A DNA stretch of 45,533 nucleotides from IDS-8 sp964607425 (lineage in GTDB: Bacteria > Pseudomonadota > Gammaproteobacteria > Steroidobacterales > Woeseiaceae): assembly GCA_964607425.1 (NCBI GenBank), contig CAZSKQ010000013.1:1-45533 (forward strand), read 5' to 3'. The stretch's first letter is position 1. The number at the start of each line of letters is the position of its first letter. The translations under genes and the position numbers were made by a program. The notes beneath the pieces were generated by a model. It was not told the DNA's origin and did no database searches. It was given only the letters and a program-made list of their open reading frames with translations. Positions 33,555 through 40,456 of the stretch are shown here, piece by piece.

Positions 33555-34286
33555 TCAGCGGATCGCGAACGTCGCGTTGATGGTCACCGTGACGCTCTGC
33601 TGGCCGGGCGCGATGCCAGGCACGGGAGCGCCGGCATCGGCCATCTCCATCATGCGACTCGCCGCATACGGCCGCGGAAAATCCGGCGCCCCGGACATCG
33701 ACAACGACACCACCTCGCCGAGCTCGACACCCGCGAGGCTGGCCAGCGACTCCGCCCTGGCGCGGGCATCCGCCATGGCGGCTGCGCGCGCCTGCTTCTC
33801 CAGCTCATCCGGATCCTCGACGCTGAACTGGATACCGTGGATGGTGTTCGCGCCCGCATCCGTCACCGCGGCCAGCACCTCGCCGATCTTCCCGATGTCG
33901 CGCACCTTGACGTGCACGACGTTCGAGACACGAAAACCCGTGATGCGTTCCTTGCCCGCGTTGCCGCCGCGGCTGTAATCCTGTTCCGCCCAGATGCTGT
34001 AGCTCGAGGTCTGGATGTCTTCCCGGTCGATTCCCTGCTCGTCCAGTGCGTCGAAAATCTTTGCCACCACAGCCTGGTTCTGCCGGCTGGCGTCGACCAC
34101 GGTCTTTGCGAAGGTCTGCACTCCCGCATTGACCTCGGCGACGTCGGGCATGCCGGACGCCTCGCCCTGCCCCGTAACGTGAATGCTGCGCGCAAGGTCG
34201 GGTGCCGCCTGGGCCTGCGCGGCGTTACTCGCCAGGAGCAAGGCTGCGAAAACGATGGATGACAAGCGGGAGATGCATTGGATCAC
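33555..34286 (-). CDS. SIMPL (DUF541) domain exported protein
   Basis: The 243-residue protein has a signal peptide (SSIVFAALLLASNAAQAQA) and a SIMPL domain at about 40-243: SIHVTGQGEASGMPDVAEVNAGV opens it, and RITGFRVSNVVHVKVRD and QSVTVTINATFAI are further family segments. The start is GTG 34286 with AAGAGGAAC seven bases upstream. Upstream in-frame codons lie antisense to the riboswitch and are not protein-like. Members are periplasmic or outer-membrane linked, with roles in stress or signalling not well defined. The gene is divergent from the c-di-GMP riboswitch. Confidence 0.87.
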   Translation of the reverse strand: MIQCISRLSSIVFAALLLASNAAQAQAAPDLARSIHVTGQGEASGMPDVAEVNAGVQTFAKTVVDASRQNQAVVAKIFDALDEQGIDREDIQTSSYSIWAEQDYSRGGNAGKERITGFRVSNVVHVKVRDIGKIGEVLAAVTDAGANTIHGIQFSVEDPDELEKQARAAAMADARARAESLASLAGVELGEVVSLSMSGAPDFPRPYAASRMMEMADAGAPVPGIAPGQQSVTVTINATFAIR

Positions 34287-34390
34287 GTTTGTTCCTCTTG
34301 TTGGTGATGCGGACATTGCGATTTGACAATATCCGTTGACTTCCGTTTCGCCGCGTTGACCGGGCTCCGCTGTTATGCAACGATCGACCA

Positions 34391-34480
34391 GCGTTTGATA
34401 AGGGCACACCTTTCGAAAGAAAGGGCCGCAAAGCCACCGGTCTAAGGGGAGATCCTATGACAGCGGGGTTGCCGAAGCGA
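34391..34480 (+). promoter_or_regulatory. Cyclic di-GMP-I riboswitch aptamer (GEMM-I)
   Basis: The conserved skeleton is nearly complete. AGGGCACACC (34401-34410) is followed by P2, CCTTTC/GAAAGG, closed by a GAAA tetraloop (34409-34424). Then come CCGCAAAGCCACCGG (tetraloop receptor and joining region, from 34426), TCTAAGG, the P3 partner CCTATGAC, and AGCGGGGTTGCCGA (34463-34476). P1 can form between CGTTT (34392-34396) and AAGCG (34475-34479). The base equivalent to Vc2 G20 (G34403) and that equivalent to C92 (C34464) are kept, which predicts c-di-GMP rather than cGAMP. It lies in the 313-bp gap between the SIMPL and FAD genes, reading toward the latter. Confidence 0.9.
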
Positions 34481-34603
34481 CTTTACCGTCCCGAACGGCC
34501 GCCTTGCGGCCGGCAACCTTTCCGCTCGCCTTCCCGGCACCCGCGCTTGCTCGTGCCCCGTTCGCATTGTTGCGTCGACACGGTAAGGGAAACACGAGCA
34601 TGA
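34457..34603 (+). CDS. Candidate 48-codon leader ORF inside the riboswitch
   Basis: An ATG within P3 of the aptamer (34457), preceded by AAGGGGAG seven bases upstream, opens 48 codons that are very Arg/Pro-rich (MTAGLPKRLYRPERPPCGRQ at the start). The TGA stop at 34601-34603 overlaps the ATG of the FAD-linked oxidoreductase. Both the Shine-Dalgarno and the start lie in P3, so ligand binding could hide them. It may be a regulatory leader rather than a functional peptide, and a chance open frame is possible at this GC content. Confidence 0.4.
   Translation: MTAGLPKRLYRPERPPCGRQPFRSPSRHPRLLVPRSHCCVDTVRETRA
34467..34522 (+). promoter_or_regulatory. Possible expression platform of the riboswitch
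   Basis: GGTTGCCG (34467-34474), part of the conserved 3' end of the aptamer, is exactly complementary to CGGCAACC (34511-34518), which is followed by TTTCC. Inside lies the hairpin GCCGC-CTT-GCGGC (34498-34510). The outer pairing and the folded aptamer cannot coexist, as expected for a switch. The weak T-run makes the nature of control uncertain. Confidence 0.45.
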
Positions 34604-35964
34604 CAGCCAAGGCAATCCGACTTCGTGACACCGGCCGCTTCGGCCGGCGCGTGGCAGCTCCGCCGCCGATGATACGGCCGAAGACGCTCAAGGAACTACG
34701 TGAAGCTTTAAGTGCCGGCTCGCCGTACCGGGCGCCATTCCGCCCGATGGGCGCGGGCAGCGCGGCGACGGACTGTACCGCCGCCACGGCCGGCACGGTC
34801 ATCGACATGACCGCCTTCGACGAGATCCTGAACATCGATCCCTATGACGATACCTGCGTCGTGCAAGCCGGCGTGCGCCTGGGCCAGCTCGCCGGCGCGC
34901 TTGCGCACCACGGGCTCGAGCTGGCCGGCAGCCACGATCTTGTGAGCCGGACCGTTGGCGGTGCAGTCGCCGGCGCCTGCATCGGCCCGGCGATCGCAGG
35001 CGACGGCGGGCTGTTCGCGAGCCAGGCAACGTCGATGAAGGTCGTCACGCCGAACGGGCGGCTGCTGGACATCTCCCGTGACAAGCAGAACCTGCTTAAT
35101 GCATACCGCCTTTCCTACGGCATGCTCGGCACGATCTACGAAGTGACGCTCAAGGTCCGCCCGATTTCGCCGTTTGCGGTGTCGCACCGCCGCTGCACCA
35201 TCGCGCAGTTTGCCGCGGCCGCCGACAGGCTGTGCCGGACCATCCTCGGCATCAAGTTCTACCTCATGCCGTTCCGTGATCGCGTCTATCTCGACCTGCG
35301 GCGCTATAGCGAGGATGCCACGTCGCCGCACAAGATCCCGTGGAAGCTGAAAGACTGGGGCGAGAGCACCGTGCTGCCGCACGTGTTCAAATCATTGAAC
35401 CGCATCGTACCGGTAGCCGGCGTTCGCTACCGGATCATCGACGAAGTGGCGAAAGCAACCCAGGGGCTCGTCAACAACCGCTTCGTCGTATCGGGGAGCA
35501 ACGCGACCGCGCTGGCGAACGCCGGCAACCGCCGCCAGCGCCTGCCGTTGCAGTATTCGACCTGGGCGTTCCCGGCCGCGGATTTTTCGATCGTCATACA
35601 GGCTTACCGGGACCTGTGCCTGCGAGTACGCAAGGAATCGGGATTCCGCTGCGATCTGCCTACAGTCGGCTACCGGATTGCGCGCGACCAGGCGGCGCTA
35701 TTGTCACCCTCGTTCGATGAACCGATGTTCGCACTGTGCGCGATATCCACCCAGACCAGGGGCTGGGAAGATTTCGCGCTCGATTTCGGCGAGTTCGCGC
35801 AGAGCTGGGGCGGCATGCCGCTATTCAACCAGACGCGCGGACTCGAGACGGGTTACGCCGCCGGGGTACTCGGCAGCCGGCTCGATTTCTTCCGCCGCAT
35901 CCGGCGGCAGATCGATCCCGATAACCGCATGATGAACCCGTTCCTGCTGCAGTACTTCCACTAG
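34600..35964 (+). CDS. FAD-linked oxidoreductase (FAD_binding_4, sugar-lactone/alditol oxidase-like)
   Basis: The 454-residue protein has a PCMH-type FAD domain at about 20-215. FRPMGAGSAATDCTAATAG and GSHDLVSRTVGGAVAGACIG are the FAD-binding loops, and YGMLGTIYEVTLKV closes the domain. The C-terminal half ends IDPDNRMMNPFLLQYF, the usual end of D-arabinono-lactone oxidase-like enzymes. The substrate is probably a sugar lactone or polyol; this is inference. No signal peptide is seen. The ATG at 34600 has AAGGGA about 10 bases upstream; an in-frame start at 34504 falls in the riboswitch leader. Control by c-di-GMP is expected from the aptamer 120 nt upstream. Confidence 0.87.
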   Translation: MTAKAIRLRDTGRFGRRVAAPPPMIRPKTLKELREALSAGSPYRAPFRPMGAGSAATDCTAATAGTVIDMTAFDEILNIDPYDDTCVVQAGVRLGQLAGALAHHGLELAGSHDLVSRTVGGAVAGACIGPAIAGDGGLFASQATSMKVVTPNGRLLDISRDKQNLLNAYRLSYGMLGTIYEVTLKVRPISPFAVSHRRCTIAQFAAAADRLCRTILGIKFYLMPFRDRVYLDLRRYSEDATSPHKIPWKLKDWGESTVLPHVFKSLNRIVPVAGVRYRIIDEVAKATQGLVNNRFVVSGSNATALANAGNRRQRLPLQYSTWAFPAADFSIVIQAYRDLCLRVRKESGFRCDLPTVGYRIARDQAALLSPSFDEPMFALCAISTQTRGWEDFALDFGEFAQSWGGMPLFNQTRGLETGYAAGVLGSRLDFFRRIRRQIDPDNRMMNPFLLQYFH

Positions 35965-35996
35965 TACACCGCCACCGACGCATCCAAACCGTCCCG

Positions 35997-36021
35997 CCCG
36001 CGCATCCACCTGGAGCGCGGG
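35997..36021 (+). terminator. Hairpin after the FAD oxidoreductase gene
   Basis: CCCGCGC (35997-36003) pairs with GCGCGGG (36015-36021) around an 11-nt loop, 33 bp after the stop. There is no T-run, so it is only a possible terminator. Confidence 0.3.
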
Positions 36022-36031
36022 CTGCACCTGC

Positions 36032-36073
36032 TTGCGTTATAGTTAACTAGTGTTATACTCAACTATAACACTA
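36032..36073 (+). promoter_or_regulatory. Promoter with overlapping palindromic operators, RND operon
   Basis: An AT-rich island holds TTGCGT (36032-36037) and TATACT (36054-36059) 16 bp apart, a plausible promoter. Overlapping the -10 is a perfect 10-bp inverted repeat TAGTGTTATA/TATAACACTA (36048-36057 and 36064-36073). GTTATAGTT/AACTATAAC (36036-36044, 36061-36069) and the palindrome TAGTTAACTA (36040-36049) lie in the same stretch. This is what a TetR- or MarR-type repressor site of an efflux operon looks like, but no such regulator is encoded nearby. Confidence 0.6.
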
Positions 36074-36099
36074 AATCTATATACAGGCGGGATCACTCG

Positions 36100-37212
36100 A
36101 TGCGCATGCTGCATGAACGATGGCCGGTGCTGCTGCTCGCGGCCGTGCTGGCAGGCTGCCAGCCCGGAGCCGGCAGCGAAGCGCCCGCGGGCGCCGGACA
36201 AGCGCCGAAGGAGGAGGACGCGCCCGCAATCCCGGTGGAGGTCGCCACCGCGAGCCGCGGGGACATCGTTGCCGTCTACTCCGGCACCGCGCCGGTCGAG
36301 GCGTTCGCCGAAGCCGAAGTGGTGGCCAAGGTGGGCGGCGAAGTCGTCGAGGTCCTCGTCGAGGAAGGCCAGCGGGTAGAGGAAGGCCAGGTGCTGGCGC
36401 GGCTCGACGGCGCGCGCCTGCATTTCGAGATGCAGCAGGCAGAAGCCAACCTGAAGAAGCTCGAACGCGACTATGCGCGCAACGTCGACCTGAAAGAGCG
36501 CGGCATCATCAGCCTCGGTGAATTCGAGAAGATTCTCTACGAAATGGAAGCGCTGCGGGCGAGCTTTAACCTCGCAGAGCTCGAGCTGAGCTACACACGG
36601 ATCACGGCGCCGATCGACGGCGTGGTGGCACAGCGCTATATCAAGGTCGGCAACACCCTGGCGATCGACGCGCCGACCTTCCAGGTTACGAGCCTGGCAC
36701 CGCTCGTTGCCTACCTGTTCGTGCCGGAACGCGAGTACCGGCACCTCGAAGCCGGCCAGGCCGCGGTGATCCAGGTCGATGCACTGCAGGGCAGTACCTT
36801 TGAAGGCATCGTCGCCCGCATCAGTCCCGTGGTCGATCCCGCCACCGGCACTTTCAAGGTGACCATCGAAGTCGACGACGAAACGCGCCGCCTGCGCCCG
36901 GGCATGTTCGGGCGGGTGGGCATCGTGTACGACCGTCACCCCGATGCGCTGCAGATCCCGCAGAGCGCAATAGTCGACGATGCAGGTGAATCGATCGTGT
37001 ACGTCGTCGAGGAGGGCACGGCACACCGCCGCGTGATCCGGACAGGCTACACCAGCAAGGGCCGGATTGAAGTGCTGGCCGGGCTCGGCGACGGGGACCG
37101 CTTCGTGCTGGTGGGCCAGGCGGGCCTCAAGCCGGGCTCGAAGGTGTCGGTCATCAACGCGGCCGAGGTCGTCGACATCCCGGTCGGCGCCAACGCGCCG
37201 GCCGTCCACTAA
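36100..37212 (+). CDS. RND efflux periplasmic adaptor (membrane fusion protein)
   Basis: The 370-residue lipoprotein (lipobox LAGC, Cys20) is an HlyD/AcrA-type adaptor. The lipoyl half-motifs are around EAEVVAKVGGEVVEVLVEEG and SYTRITAPIDGVVAQRYIKV, flanking a helical hairpin at about 105-165. Beta-barrel and membrane-proximal parts follow (YLFVPEREYRHLEAGQAAV, RLRPGMFGRVGIVY). It should link the two downstream inner-membrane pumps to an outer-membrane channel, which is not encoded here. The signal peptide starts soon after the palindromic operator and promoter. The first permease starts 20 bp after its stop. Confidence 0.93.
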   Translation: MRMLHERWPVLLLAAVLAGCQPGAGSEAPAGAGQAPKEEDAPAIPVEVATASRGDIVAVYSGTAPVEAFAEAEVVAKVGGEVVEVLVEEGQRVEEGQVLARLDGARLHFEMQQAEANLKKLERDYARNVDLKERGIISLGEFEKILYEMEALRASFNLAELELSYTRITAPIDGVVAQRYIKVGNTLAIDAPTFQVTSLAPLVAYLFVPEREYRHLEAGQAAVIQVDALQGSTFEGIVARISPVVDPATGTFKVTIEVDDETRRLRPGMFGRVGIVYDRHPDALQIPQSAIVDDAGESIVYVVEEGTAHRRVIRTGYTSKGRIEVLAGLGDGDRFVLVGQAGLKPGSKVSVINAAEVVDIPVGANAPAVH

Positions 37213-37231
37213 GAACACCGGACGCGACAAC

Positions 37232-40200
37232 GTGCGCCGACTGATCGAGATTGCCACGGAACGCCGTGTGACGATCGCCATGTTCACGATCGCCATCGCG
37301 CTGTTCGGTTTCGTGTCGCTGTCGCGGCTGAACGTCAACCTCCTGCCGGACATCGCCTACCCCACCGTCACGGTCCGTACCGAACTGACCGGTGCGGCGC
37401 CGCTGGAGGTCGAGAATCTCCTGACCAAGCCCATCGAGGAAGCGGTCGGGGTGATCCGGAACGTACGGCTGGTCCGTTCGGTCTCGCGTTCCGGCCAGTC
37501 CGACGTGACGCTCGAGTTCGCCTGGGGCACCGACATGGACATCGCGGGCGTCGACGTGCGCGAAAAAATCGACATCGTCGAACTGCCGCTGGAGGCGGCA
37601 CGACCCCTCCTGCTTCGGTTCGATCCCTCCGCGGAACCGATACTGAGGCTCGGTTTGCTGCAAAAGGAGAGCGAAACCGCGGCCGGCACGGTCGCCGGCG
37701 ACAACGATTTGAAGGCGCTGCGCCGCCTGGCCGAGGACCGGATCAAGAACGAGCTCGAGGCGGAGGAAGGCACGGCCGCGGTCAAGGTAAGCGGCGGCCT
37801 CGAAGACGAGATCGAGATCCGGGTGGACCAGCAGCGGCTGTCGCAGCTCGGACTTACGATCGGGCAGGTGGCCGAGCGCATTCGCGCGGAGAACGTGAAC
37901 CTGTCCGGCGGCCGCCTCGAGGAAGGCAACCAGCGGTTTCTCGTGCGCACTATCAACGAGTTCCAGACGGTCGCGGCCTTTGCCGATGCCATCGTGGCGA
38001 ACGTCGCCGGCCGCCCCGTGTACCTGCGCGACGTCGCCACGGTTACGCGCGGCCACAAGGAACGCGAGGCGATCACGCGCGTCCAGGGCCGCGAATCGGT
38101 CGAGCTGGCCGTCTACAAGGAAGGCGATGCCAACACCGTGCAGGTGGCGAAACGCCTGGAACGCCGCCTCGAGCAGATCCGCGCGACGCTGCCCGACGAG
38201 CTCGAGCTCATCGTCATTTACGACCAGTCCGGGTTCATAACGGCCGCCATCGGCGAGGTGACGTCCGCCGCGGTGTCCGGCGGCCTGCTCGCGATCATGG
38301 TGCTCTATGGCTTCCTGCGCGACGCGCGCGCGACGACCGTCATCGCATTTTCCATTCCCGTCTCGGTAATCGGCACGTTCCTCCTGATGTACACGAACAA
38401 CGTCTCGCTGAACATCATGTCCCTGGGCGGTATAGCGCTCGCCGTCGGCATGCTGGTCGACAACGCCATCGTGGTGCTGGACAACATCGTGCGCCGAAAG
38501 GAAGCCGGTGATGACGACCTGGAAGCGGCCAGGCGGGGCACGTCGGAAGTGGCGGGCGCCGTCACCGCGTCGACCCTGACGACCGTCGCCGTGTTCTTCC
38601 CGATGGTGTTCATCAGCGGCATCGCCGGGCAGCTGTTCCGCGACCAGGCGTTGACAGTCTCCTATGCGCTGGTCCTTTCGCTGGTGGTCGCCCTGACGCT
38701 GATTCCGATGCTCGCGGCACGCGGTTCGCGTGCACGCTATGCGGATGCCGCCGCCGTGACCGCGACGGCGCCGAACCGCTTCACGCGCGGCGCCGCCTTC
38801 CTGGTCCGTGCTGTAGCCACCGCATTCGCCGCCGTTCGCCGGCTGTCCTGGCTGCTCCTGTGGGTGCCTTCCTGGCTCTGCCGCTGGCTCGAACACGCCA
38901 TCGGTATGCGCTACGGGCGACTCCTCAAGTGGTCGCTGGCCAACCGCGCAATGGTCGTCGGGGCCGCCGCACTGGCGTTCGCGGGCTCCATGCTGCTCGT
39001 ACCGCACCTCGGCACGGAGCTCATTCCGCAGCTCTCGCAGGGCGAATTCAGCGTCGACCTGCGGCTCCCGCCGGGCGCGCCGCTCGCCGAAACGGATCGC
39101 ATCGTGCAGGCAGCGCAACGGGCGACCGGAGAAATCGAAGGGATACGGATCACCTACTCCGTCGCCGGCACCGGCAACCGGCTGGACGCCAACCCGGTAG
39201 AGGCGGGCGAGAATACCGGCACGCTGAACGTGACGCTCGGGGCCGGTGCGGGACGGGCGGAGGAAGAAGCGGTGATGAGCGCGCTGCGAGAGGTCCTGTC
39301 ACGCCTGCCCGGCGTGCAATATGAATTCAAGCGGCCGGCGCTCATGAGCTTCGCCAGTCCGCTGCAGGTGGAGATCTCCGGCTACGATCTCGACGCCCTC
39401 GCCGCGGTCAATCAGCGGATCGCGGAGGCGATGGCCGCGTCCGACCGGTTCGCGGACATCAGGACGACTATCGAGCAGGGTAATCCGGAGATCCAGATCG
39501 TCTTCGACCAGGAAAAGGCAGCGACGCTCGGGCTCTCCGTACGCGACATCGCCGACCGCGTCGTCGCGAACGTGCGCGGCGAACTCGCGACGCGCTATAC
39601 GTGGCGGGACAAGAAGATCGACGTGCTGGTCCGGAGCGTGAACCAGCAGGATGCGAGCATCGAGGAGATCCGGCAGCTGATCGTGAACCCGGCGTCGGCA
39701 CGTCCCGTCACGCTGGAATCGGTCGCCGCCGTGGGCGTCACGCGCGGACCTTCGGAGATCCGGCGCATCGCGCAGGAACGCGTAGCGCTGATCACGGCCA
39801 ATATTGCCTATGGCGATCTCGGCAGCGCGGCGGCTGAAGCGCGGCAGATCATCTCGGCCACTCCGATGCCCGGCGGCGTCACGGCGGTGGTGTCGGGCCA
39901 GGACGAGGAAATGCAGGCATCGTTCCGTTCGATGCAATTCGCCCTCGTCCTTGCCGTCTTCCTCGTGTATCTCGTGATGGCTTCGCAGTTCGAATCGCTG
40001 ATTCATCCGTTGGTCATCCTGTTCACGGTGCCGCTGGCGCTGGTCGGCGCGGTCCTGGGCCTGTTCGTGACCGGCACGACCGTCAACGTCGTCGCGTTCA
40101 TCGGCGTGATCATGCTGGCCGGCATCGTCGTCAACAACGCCATCGTGCTCGTCGACAAGATCAACCAGCTCCGCGCCGAAGGAGTCGAGAAGACGCGGGC

Positions 40201-40456
40201 CATCATCGAGGCAGGTCGGACGCGCCTGCGCCCGATCCTCATGACGACGCTCACGACGGTGCTCGGGCTGCTGCCGATGGCCATCGGCCTCGGCGAAGGC
40301 GCGGAAGTGCGAGCGCCGATGGCCATAACCGTCATCGGCGGCCTGTCCGTGTCGACGCTGCTGACGCTGGTCGTGATCCCGGTTGCCTATTCGCTCATGG
40401 ATCGAAAGACATTCGAGGTCGGGACCGCGGCCGCGCCCGCGCCCTCGCCCGGCTGA
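37232..40456 (+). CDS. RND efflux permease 1 (HAE1/AcrB-like)
   Basis: The 1074-residue inner-membrane proton/drug antiporter opens LIEIATERRVTIAMFTIAIA, the family's first helix. GGIALAVGMLVDNAIVVLDN holds the TM4 proton-relay Asp, and the TM10-12 region includes VAFIGVIMLAGIVVNNAIVL. I start at GTG 37232 because it gives the expected short N-terminus; the open frame upstream overlaps the adaptor gene. A Pro/Arg-containing segment at about 500-560 between the two halves is longer than in AcrB. Its stop overlaps the ATG of permease 2 (TGATG). Substrates are unknown. Confidence 0.93.
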   Translation: MRRLIEIATERRVTIAMFTIAIALFGFVSLSRLNVNLLPDIAYPTVTVRTELTGAAPLEVENLLTKPIEEAVGVIRNVRLVRSVSRSGQSDVTLEFAWGTDMDIAGVDVREKIDIVELPLEAARPLLLRFDPSAEPILRLGLLQKESETAAGTVAGDNDLKALRRLAEDRIKNELEAEEGTAAVKVSGGLEDEIEIRVDQQRLSQLGLTIGQVAERIRAENVNLSGGRLEEGNQRFLVRTINEFQTVAAFADAIVANVAGRPVYLRDVATVTRGHKEREAITRVQGRESVELAVYKEGDANTVQVAKRLERRLEQIRATLPDELELIVIYDQSGFITAAIGEVTSAAVSGGLLAIMVLYGFLRDARATTVIAFSIPVSVIGTFLLMYTNNVSLNIMSLGGIALAVGMLVDNAIVVLDNIVRRKEAGDDDLEAARRGTSEVAGAVTASTLTTVAVFFPMVFISGIAGQLFRDQALTVSYALVLSLVVALTLIPMLAARGSRARYADAAAVTATAPNRFTRGAAFLVRAVATAFAAVRRLSWLLLWVPSWLCRWLEHAIGMRYGRLLKWSLANRAMVVGAAALAFAGSMLLVPHLGTELIPQLSQGEFSVDLRLPPGAPLAETDRIVQAAQRATGEIEGIRITYSVAGTGNRLDANPVEAGENTGTLNVTLGAGAGRAEEEAVMSALREVLSRLPGVQYEFKRPALMSFASPLQVEISGYDLDALAAVNQRIAEAMAASDRFADIRTTIEQGNPEIQIVFDQEKAATLGLSVRDIADRVVANVRGELATRYTWRDKKIDVLVRSVNQQDASIEEIRQLIVNPASARPVTLESVAAVGVTRGPSEIRRIAQERVALITANIAYGDLGSAAAEARQIISATPMPGGVTAVVSGQDEEMQASFRSMQFALVLAVFLVYLVMASQFESLIHPLVILFTVPLALVGAVLGLFVTGTTVNVVAFIGVIMLAGIVVNNAIVLVDKINQLRAEGVEKTRAIIEAGRTRLRPILMTTLTTVLGLLPMAIGLGEGAEVRAPMAITVIGGLSVSTLLTLVVIPVAYSLMDRKTFEVGTAAAPAPSPG

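Noticed and set aside
34323..34361. Three TTGAC boxes upstream of the riboswitch as -35 elements
   Set aside because: None has an acceptable -10 sequence at 16-18 bp.
37154..39118. 654-codon open frame on the minus strand
   Set aside because: Antisense to RND permease 1; composition is low-complexity Arg/His/Asp and no motif is seen.
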